Part shown: piece by piece, positions 6,034 to 10,767 of the stretch
How the letters are laid out: every line of letters starts with the position of its first letter
Numbering within the stretch: position 1 is the stretch's first letter
DNA from: an uncultured Robiginitomaculum sp.
Lineage (GTDB): Bacteria > Pseudomonadota > Alphaproteobacteria > Caulobacterales > Maricaulaceae
Length of the DNA: 10,767 bases
Direction of reading: 5' to 3'
NCBI GenBank assembly: GCA_938003555.1
Contig: CALKXN010000184.1
Location: 1 to 10,767 of the forward strand
The notes under the pieces: generated by a model
Told to the model about the DNA's origin: nothing
The model's input: only the letters and a program-made list of their open reading frames with translations
Database searches by the model: none
Program-made: the position numbers and the translations under genes

Positions 6034-7121
6034 TGGGCCAAACACTACTCGTAGAAAAAATTGATTTCGCAGATGTGTCCGTTGTCAATTATGACGAAGG
6101 CCCGCTGGCCGATAATCAAATCCGCGTCGATATTGGCCCCTTTGCCTTAACGGCCAATAATGTGACCTATATGGTGACGGGCGATCAAATTGGATATTGG
6201 CATGTCTTTAATCCCGCCGCCTATGATCTGGGCAGCGAGGAGCAGGGGCGCATGCCTGTATGGGGTTACGCCGTTGTGCGCGAAAGTCATTTTGACGGCA
6301 TCGAAGCCGGGCGGCGCATATACGGATTTTTCCCGATTGCGAAATCTATGGATATGCAGCCGGGTAAATTAAACGCCCACGGCTTTGCCGATATTGCCGC
6401 GCACCGCAAAGGCTTGCATGGCCTCTATAGCAATTACAGCTTTACGGACGCCGATCCAAGCTATGGCGTGCATAGTGATCTACAGCCTGTCCTGCGCCCG
6501 CTCTTTACGACCAGTTTTTTGATTGATGACTTTCTGGCCGATGAAGGTTTTTTTGATGCCGAGCAGGTTTTGCTTTTATCGGCCTCATCCAAAACCGCGC
6601 TCGGGACAGCATATTGTTTGAAAGCAAGCGACCAGAAACCTGTGATTGGTTTGACCTCTGGCGGGAATAAGGACTTTGTCGACGGCACAGGGTTTTATAA
6701 TGATGTCTTTGCCTATGATGATATTGCGGCGATGGATAACACCAAGAAAACTGTCATTGTTGATATGTCCGGAAATATGGGCGTTATCCGAAACTTGGAG
6801 TCGCATTTCGGCGACAGTCTCACTTATATTTGCCGCGTTGGAATTTCCCATTGGCAGGAAGCCGCCAAAGCCCCGCCCAAACGCACCGATACGCCAACCG
6901 CGTTTTTCTTTGCCCCCGACCGCGCCAAGCAGCGCATCGGCGATTGGGGGCAGGCGGGTTTTGCCAAAAATCTCGGCGCGCGCTGGATGCCATTTTTGGA
7001 TAGCGCGAATGCGTGGCTGACGATTGAAAAACAAACGGGCATTGAGGCCGTTTTAGAAAATTACAAAGATCTGTTAAATGGTCACAGCGGCCCGGATAAA
7101 GGCTATCTGTTTACACTCTAG
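6033..7121 (+). CDS. DUF2855 family protein (MDR-like)
   Basis: A 362-residue protein matching DUF2855. It has an N-terminal half with LTANNVTYMVTGD (39-51), a GYWHVFNP segment (54-61) and PVWGYAVV (75-82), and a C-terminal Rossmann-like half beginning VLLLSASSKTALGTAYCL (179-196). The layout resembles medium-chain reductases such as quinone oxidoreductase, with SASSKTALG standing in for the usual glycine-rich nucleotide loop. No zinc-binding cysteine cluster is visible. The enzymatic activity of the family is unknown; an NAD(P)-linked reductase acting on an acyl or quinone-like substrate is plausible. The start overlaps the DUF1330 stop by one base, and the next gene begins 9 nt after the stop. 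Confidence 0.85.
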   Translation: MGQTLLVEKIDFADVSVVNYDEGPLADNQIRVDIGPFALTANNVTYMVTGDQIGYWHVFNPAAYDLGSEEQGRMPVWGYAVVRESHFDGIEAGRRIYGFFPIAKSMDMQPGKLNAHGFADIAAHRKGLHGLYSNYSFTDADPSYGVHSDLQPVLRPLFTTSFLIDDFLADEGFFDAEQVLLLSASSKTALGTAYCLKASDQKPVIGLTSGGNKDFVDGTGFYNDVFAYDDIAAMDNTKKTVIVDMSGNMGVIRNLESHFGDSLTYICRVGISHWQEAAKAPPKRTDTPTAFFFAPDRAKQRIGDWGQAGFAKNLGARWMPFLDSANAWLTIEKQTGIEAVLENYKDLLNGHSGPDKGYLFTL

Positions 7122-7130
7122 GAGCGCCCC

Positions 7131-7961
7131 ATGACGCCTACATGTTTCAAAGTCGACATCACCGATAATATTGCGCATATTATTTTGTCGCGCCCTGAAA
7201 AACGCAATGCGATGAGCAAAGAGTTTTGGGAAGAGTTGCCGCAGATTGTCGCCGATATTGATGATAATTCCCGCGCCCGCGTCATTGTGATTAGCGCCGA
7301 AGGCCCCGTCTTTAGTGCAGGTATTGATCTGGCGATGTTTGGCGGCGGACTGTCGACCATCACCGATAAAAACCACCCCCAATATGGCCCGCAATTTTAC
7401 GAAGGCGCCAAGAAGCTGCAACGTAGCCTGTCCTCATTAGAGGAATGCCGCATTCCGGTTTTGGCCGCAATCCAAGGCGGCTGTTATGGCGGCGGCGTGG
7501 ATTTAATTACGGCCTGCGATATGCGCTACGGCACGGCGGATAGTTTTATTACGATTTACGAAATCCTTGTCGGCATGACCGCCGATGTCGGAACCTTCCC
7601 GCGTATTATGAACCACGTCCCCGAAGGCGTCGTGCGCGAGCTCGCCTATACGGGCCGCAAAATGCACGCCGACGAATGTAAAACGCACGGGCTTTATAAT
7701 GCGGTCTTTGACGACCACGCCGCGATGATGGACGGCGTCATGGAGATCGCGCGCACCATCGCCAAGAACCCGCCGCTCGCCGTATACGGTTGTAAACGCG
7801 CCATCACCTATGGCCGCGACCACAGCACCGCCGACGCGCTCGATAATATCGCCATGTGGAACATGTCCATGCTCATCCCGACAGAGATGATGGAAGCGAT
7901 GCAAGCTAAGGGGCAAAAGCGTGACGGGGAGTTTAAGGATTTACCGAAGCGAACGGGGTAG
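7131..7961 (+). CDS. Crotonase-fold enzyme, probable delta3,5-delta2,4-dienoyl-CoA isomerase (ECH1 type)
   Basis: A 276-residue crotonase-superfamily protein. The oxyanion-hole segments are FSAGIDLAMF (61-70) and AAIQGGCYGGGVDLITACDMRY (112-133). Asp124, Glu144 and Asp152 sit at spacings of 20 and 8 residues. These are the same spacings as the catalytic Asp176, Glu196 and Asp204 of rat ECH1, so the isomerase chemistry looks intact. The C-terminal SRDHS-like stretch (YGRDHSTADALDNIAMWNMSML) also matches ECH1. The enzyme would shift conjugated double bonds during breakdown of unsaturated acyl-CoAs. AGGAG precedes the ATG by 7 nt and overlaps the end of the DUF2855 gene. It is the last gene of the operon, followed by a palindromic repeat. 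Generic enoyl-CoA hydratase activity is less likely. Confidence 0.88.
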   Translation: MTPTCFKVDITDNIAHIILSRPEKRNAMSKEFWEELPQIVADIDDNSRARVIVISAEGPVFSAGIDLAMFGGGLSTITDKNHPQYGPQFYEGAKKLQRSLSSLEECRIPVLAAIQGGCYGGGVDLITACDMRYGTADSFITIYEILVGMTADVGTFPRIMNHVPEGVVRELAYTGRKMHADECKTHGLYNAVFDDHAAMMDGVMEIARTIAKNPPLAVYGCKRAITYGRDHSTADALDNIAMWNMSMLIPTEMMEAMQAKGQKRDGEFKDLPKRTG

Positions 7962-7976
7962 GTCCTCTACTCCACT

Positions 7977-8066
7977 CCCGCTCATCCCTGCGCAGGCAGG
8001 GATCTTTTGCGGTAGCTGAGAATGTGCATCACAGAATAGATCCCTGCCTACGCAGGGATGAGCGGG
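7977..8066. repeat. REP-like two-unit palindrome, family A
   Basis: A 90-bp element: two 28-bp arms (7977-8004 and 8039-8066) that are reverse complements with one mismatch, around a 34-nt unique centre. Each arm is itself hairpin-prone, with CCTGCGCAGG-like cores. The right arm is nearly the same as the single unit at 299-325. It fills most of the 115-bp gap between two convergent genes, where such elements commonly sit. It might also slow transcription from both sides, but no T-run marks a conventional terminator. Confidence 0.85.
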
Positions 8067-8076
8067 TTAAAGAGAA

Positions 8077-8982
8077 TCAAAGCCGCGCGCTTAATTTTTC
8101 TGCCAGCATCTGTGCCGCTGTGTTCTCACTATCTTCGCCTTCGGCGAAGTTCATATATAAATAGGGTTCAACCATCTCCAGCTCTATAAGTTTGAGACCG
8201 CCGTCTTCGCCGCGTAGCAGGTCGACGCGGGCATAGAGGGGCATGTCGTCCATATAGCCGAGAATGTCTTGGGCGACGGCAAGCTCATCGGCGCTTGGTG
8301 AATAGGGCAGTTCGCGTCCGCCATAGATGGACTGGATGCGATAATCCCCGTCTTTGGGACGTTTATTCACGGCATGGGAGAATTGTCCACCGAAATAGAG
8401 GAAGGAATATTCACCTTCGGTCAGAACGCTTGGCACGAAGGGCTGCAGAATGGCTTCTGCAGGCGGAAGCTCGTTCGCGCTGGGCATGGACTGGCCAGCC
8501 GTATAGAGCGCTTGCCGCCACGCGCCGCCGCCGACGAGCGGTTTAATAACGAGCTTGTCGCAGCCGAAATCTGTGCAGGCTTTTTCGATAATGTCCGGCG
8601 TCGCCAGATCAACAATGCGCGCGGGAATAACGGGCGCGCCTTTGGTTTCCAGCTCCTCGAGGTAGCGCTTATTGGTGTTCCAGCGCAGCAGGTTTACAGG
8701 ATTGAAGACAGTAGTTTTCTTCGCGGCCGCTTCAATTTGCGCCATGAATAAGGGCAAGTTCCCTGTCTCGAAATAGTCCCAAATGAAGAGTGGGAGCATG
8801 GCGTCATATTGATCGGCGACAGCGGCGCAGTCATTCCACAGGACGATGTGCGTTTTCATTCCGCGCGCGGCGAAGGCAGGCGTGATTTTACGCATTTGAT
8901 CTTCGAGCTCGAAAATATCTTCTCGCGTTTCTGCATTACTTGGCAGCATGTTTTTTGAGACAAGTATGGCTATGTTTTTCAT
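8077..8982 (-). CDS. ATP-grasp domain protein
   Basis: A 301-residue protein with ATP-grasp features. After an N-terminal alpha/beta region (MKNIAILVSKN), NTNKRYLEEL (102-111) marks the lid entry. KLVIKPLVGGGAW (143-155) carries the ATP-binding Lys147 and glycine loop. QPFVPSVLTEGEYSFLYFGG (180-199) is the next strand pair, and the metal-binding segments are ARVDLL (251-256) and LIELEMVEPYLYM (265-277). Such enzymes join a carboxylate, via an acyl-phosphate, to an amine or thiol. The overall pattern is closest to glutathione-synthetase/RimK/DcsG-type ligases, but the substrate cannot be named. The ATG at 8982 is preferred over TTG at 9042, which would overlap the hslV promoter. No Shine-Dalgarno sequence is evident. 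Confidence 0.82.
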   Translation of the reverse strand: MKNIAILVSKNMLPSNAETREDIFELEDQMRKITPAFAARGMKTHIVLWNDCAAVADQYDAMLPLFIWDYFETGNLPLFMAQIEAAAKKTTVFNPVNLLRWNTNKRYLEELETKGAPVIPARIVDLATPDIIEKACTDFGCDKLVIKPLVGGGAWRQALYTAGQSMPSANELPPAEAILQPFVPSVLTEGEYSFLYFGGQFSHAVNKRPKDGDYRIQSIYGGRELPYSPSADELAVAQDILGYMDDMPLYARVDLLRGEDGGLKLIELEMVEPYLYMNFAEGEDSENTAAQMLAEKLSARL

Positions 8983-9027
8983 AAACGCCGCATAACTGAC
9001 ACGCGCAGGCTGCGCAACATATTGGCT

Positions 9028-9057
9028 CTTGAAAATGAGCAAGCAACGCCCAATTAT
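9028..9057 (+). promoter_or_regulatory. Heat-shock (RpoH/sigma-32-type) promoter of hslV
   Basis: CTTGAAA (9028-9034), a 14-nt spacer, and CCCAATTAT (9049-9057) match the sigma-32 consensus CTTGAAA-N13-17-CCCCATNT closely. It lies just upstream of hslV, a classical heat-shock gene. The expected start near 9063 leaves a leader of about 15 nt that still contains the AGGAGA site (9067-9072). Confidence 0.65.
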
Positions 9058-9077
9058 AACTCAAGCAGGAGATATTT

Positions 9078-9644
9078 ATGACGCAGCCTTATGATTATGC
9101 AGATGCCAGCAAGTGGCGCGGCACAACGATTCTGTCCGTTCGCCGCGGCGGCAAAGTCGTCGTGATTGGCGACGGTCAAGTCAGCGCGGGAAATACAGTG
9201 ATGAAAGGCAATGCGCGCAAAGTGCGCCGTATCGCCGGCGGCAATGTGATTTGCGGATTTGCGGGCGCAACGGCGGATGCGTTTGCGTTAATGGAGCGCT
9301 TAGAGGCGAAATTAGAAGCCCACCCGACGCAGCTCGCGCGGGCCTGTGTTGAGCTTGCCAAAGATTGGCGCACCGATAAATATCTGCGTCAGCTCCAAGC
9401 CATGATGATCGTGGCCGATAAAAAAGAGACTTATGTACTGACGGGGAACGGCGATGTCGTTGAACCCGAAGACGGGATTACGGCCATCGGTTCGGGCGGT
9501 AATTTTGCTTACTCGGCCGCCTTGGCACTTAAGGACTACGAAGACGACCCGGAAGTGCTTGCCCGCAAAGCCATGGCAATTGCGGACAAAATTTGCGTCT
9601 TTACCAATGGACAGCTGACACTGGAAAGCCTTGAGACGACCTAG
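9078..9644 (+). CDS. hslV: ATP-dependent protease proteolytic subunit HslV
   Basis: A 188-residue N-terminal-nucleophile peptidase. A 15-residue leader ([15 protein letters not shown]) precedes the Thr16-Thr17 pair; removal would free Thr16 as the catalytic nucleophile. [22 protein letters not shown] (31-52) and [19 protein letters not shown] are HslV hallmarks, and [11 protein letters not shown] matches the conserved later strand. It forms a double hexamer that degrades unfolded or regulatory proteins in the cytosol with the HslU unfoldase. AGGAGA stands 5 nt before the ATG. A sigma-32-like promoter lies upstream, fitting heat-shock induction. Unusually, hslU does not follow: the next gene is convergent and overlaps the stop via CTAG (9641-9644). 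Confidence 0.96.
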   Translation: MTQPYDYADASKWRGTTILSVRRGGKVVVIGDGQVSAGNTVMKGNARKVRRIAGGNVICGFAGATADAFALMERLEAKLEAHPTQLARACVELAKDWRTDKYLRQLQAMMIVADKKETYVLTGNGDVVEPEDGITAIGSGGNFAYSAALALKDYEDDPEVLARKAMAIADKICVFTNGQLTLESLETT

Positions 9645-10495
9645 ACTTTAGCGTCTAAATCCGCCGCGCTGTGGCGCTCTTTAATGCCTTTGTCATCCCA
9701 TGTGCGGTTCACCAATTGCCCGCGCTTAAATGCCGGGCGTTCGGCCAGTTGCTTGGCCCAGCGCACGACATGAGTATATTCGTGAACCTGCAAGAATTCT
9801 TCGGCGTTATACAAGATCCCGCGCGCCATTGCGCCGTACCATGGATAGATTGCAAAATCGGCAATGGTGAGCGCGTCGCCCGCGATGTACTCATTCTTTG
9901 CAAGTTGCTTATCGAGCACATCCATTTCGCGTTTCACTTCCATGGCGAAGCGGTCAACAGCATATTCGATTTTGAACGGGGCATAGGCATAGAAGTGCCC
10001 AAAGCCGCCGCCCAGATAAGGCGCGCTGCCCATTTGCCACATCAGCCATGACATCGTTTCGGTGCGCAGGGCTGTTGGACGGGGCAGGAAGGCATCAAAT
10101 TTTTCGGCAAGGTAGAACAAGATAGAGCCGGACTCAAAGACGCGCTGCCCTGTTGTGACATCGCGCAAAGCAGGGATTTTACTGTTCGGATTAATGTCCA
10201 CAAAGCCGCTACCGAATTGGTCGCCATCACCAATATTAATGAGCCACGCATCATATTCTGCGTCTTTGTGCCCGGCGGCCAAAAGCTCTTCGAGCATGAT
10301 TGTGACTTTAACGCCATTGGGCGTGCCGAGTGAATAGAGCTGCAAGGGATGATCGCCAACGGGCAATTCTTTCTCATGAGTCGGCCCGGAAATAGGGCGG
10401 TTAATATTGGCGAATTTTCCGCCATTATCTTTATCCCATTCCCAAATCTTGGGCGGGGTATATTCGGATAAGGTCTGGTTCTTTGTTTCGGGCAT
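9641..10495 (-). CDS. yghU: YghU-type glutathione S-transferase / disulfide-bond oxidoreductase
   Basis: A 284-residue protein closely resembling E. coli YghU along its whole length. It has the N-terminal extension with [20 protein letters not shown] (28-47), and a thioredoxin-like domain with [19 protein letters not shown] (53-71) including the Thr58-Pro59-Asn60 region. NSKIPAL (104-110) carries the cis-proline, and Glu121-Ser122 contact glutathione. A helical C-terminal domain contains [22 protein letters not shown] (162-183). This Nu-class group binds two glutathiones and reduces disulfides or peroxides in the cytosol. AGAGAG lies just upstream of the ATG. The gene begins 11 nt after the sugar dehydrogenase-like gene on the same strand, so they are probably co-transcribed. 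Confidence 0.95.
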   Translation of the reverse strand: MPETKNQTLSEYTPPKIWEWDKDNGGKFANINRPISGPTHEKELPVGDHPLQLYSLGTPNGVKVTIMLEELLAAGHKDAEYDAWLINIGDGDQFGSGFVDINPNSKIPALRDVTTGQRVFESGSILFYLAEKFDAFLPRPTALRTETMSWLMWQMGSAPYLGGGFGHFYAYAPFKIEYAVDRFAMEVKREMDVLDKQLAKNEYIAGDALTIADFAIYPWYGAMARGILYNAEEFLQVHEYTHVVRWAKQLAERPAFKRGQLVNRTWDDKGIKERHSAADLDAKV

Positions 10496-10506
10496 AAGGC
10501 TCTCTT

Positions 10507-10767
10507 TTATTGGGGGGTCACGCGGATCAATTTTCCGTCTGTTTTCTCATCTGATAGAACATAGATAGCGCCGTCCGGTCCCATCCGCACATCACGAATG
10601 CGTAAACTGAGATCGTCAAGGAGTATCGTTTCGGACACGGCGCGGCCGCCTTCCATTTTAACGCGGCGAAGATCACGCGAGGCGAGACCGCCCACGAGCA
10701 GGTCGCCGTCCCATGCGCCGAACATATCGCCGCGCACAATGGCAAATCCCGATGGCGCGATAGACGG
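10507..10767 (-). CDS. PQQ-dependent sugar dehydrogenase-like protein, C-terminal part
   Basis: The open frame enters from the right edge and ends at a TAA (complement of 10507-10509), giving the last 86 residues. The sequence PSIAPSGFAI, WDGDLLVGGLASRDLRRVKMEGG, LRIRDVRMGPDGAIYVLSDEKTDGKLIRVTP is typical of the last blades of soluble aldose/sorbosone dehydrogenases (Gdh_B, YliI type). In that beta-propeller family, PQQ with calcium oxidises aldoses in the periplasm. The start, signal peptide and most PQQ contacts lie outside the window. It lies just upstream of yghU. Confidence 0.88.
   Translation of the reverse strand, partial: PSIAPSGFAIVRGDMFGAWDGDLLVGGLASRDLRRVKMEGGRAVSETILLDDLSLRIRDVRMGPDGAIYVLSDEKTDGKLIRVTPQ

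Noticed and set aside
6585..7034. 149-residue minus-strand frame opposite the DUF2855 gene
   Set aside because: It mirrors a conserved gene with strong operon spacing and has no ribosome-binding site or recognisable motif.
7977..8066. Attachment site or insertion-sequence ends
   Set aside because: No transposase or integrase lies between or beside the arms, and the 34-nt centre is too small to encode one.
9642..9657. TAGAC-N6-GTCTA hairpin at the hslV/yghU junction as a terminator
   Set aside because: The 5-bp stem is weak, lies in the yghU coding sequence and has no T-run in either direction.
9671..10051. 126-residue plus-strand frame inside the yghU-type gene
   Set aside because: The opposite strand matches YghU along its full length.

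Overview
The window looks like ordinary chromosomal DNA from an alphaproteobacterium. A marine Hyphomonadales/Maricaulales-type lineage is my guess. The grounds are an HslV with an alphaproteobacterial-style N-terminal extension before the catalytic Thr-Thr, an Atm1-type ABC exporter, a DUF2805 protein, strong GCGCG-rich codon use, and REP-like palindromes related to the GTCATTCCCG family. This placement is inference; no rRNA, tRNA or species-specific marker is present.

Layout. Positions 1-494 hold no convincing gene. They carry two different palindromic repeat elements flanked by a duplicated ~20-bp leader-like sequence. A small charged protein (495-848) follows. A DUF2805 gene (minus) then diverges from an Atm1-type ABC exporter (plus). 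The exporter is translationally coupled to an AT-rich, membrane-anchored, cysteine-containing protein of unknown function. A likely intrinsic terminator and dgkA follow. dgkA ends tail-to-tail, with a 15-nt overlap, against a PadR-family regulator.

The most coherent system is the divergent locus 4058-7961. The PadR-type regulator (minus) faces a tight four-gene operon: an HSDL2-type short-chain dehydrogenase, a DUF1330 protein, a DUF2855 protein and an ECH1-type dienoyl-CoA isomerase. The junctions are ATGA, TAATG and a 9-nt gap. The shared upstream region holds a near-consensus sigma-70 promoter with a TATGCA-N6-TGCATA dyad in its spacer, which suggests direct repression by the PadR protein. 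Two members are oxidoreductase-like or CoA-ester enzymes and two are uncharacterised families, so the operon may be a small inducible acyl-CoA, sterol or polyketide-like catabolic module. The substrate cannot be read from the sequence.

After that operon, a 90-bp two-unit palindrome separates it from a convergent ATP-grasp ligase-like gene. Next comes hslV, which has an apparent heat-shock (RpoH-type) promoter but no hslU beside it. hslV meets a yghU-type glutathione S-transferase tail-to-tail through a shared CTAG. The window ends inside the C-terminus of a PQQ-dependent sugar dehydrogenase-like gene lying just upstream of yghU on the same strand.
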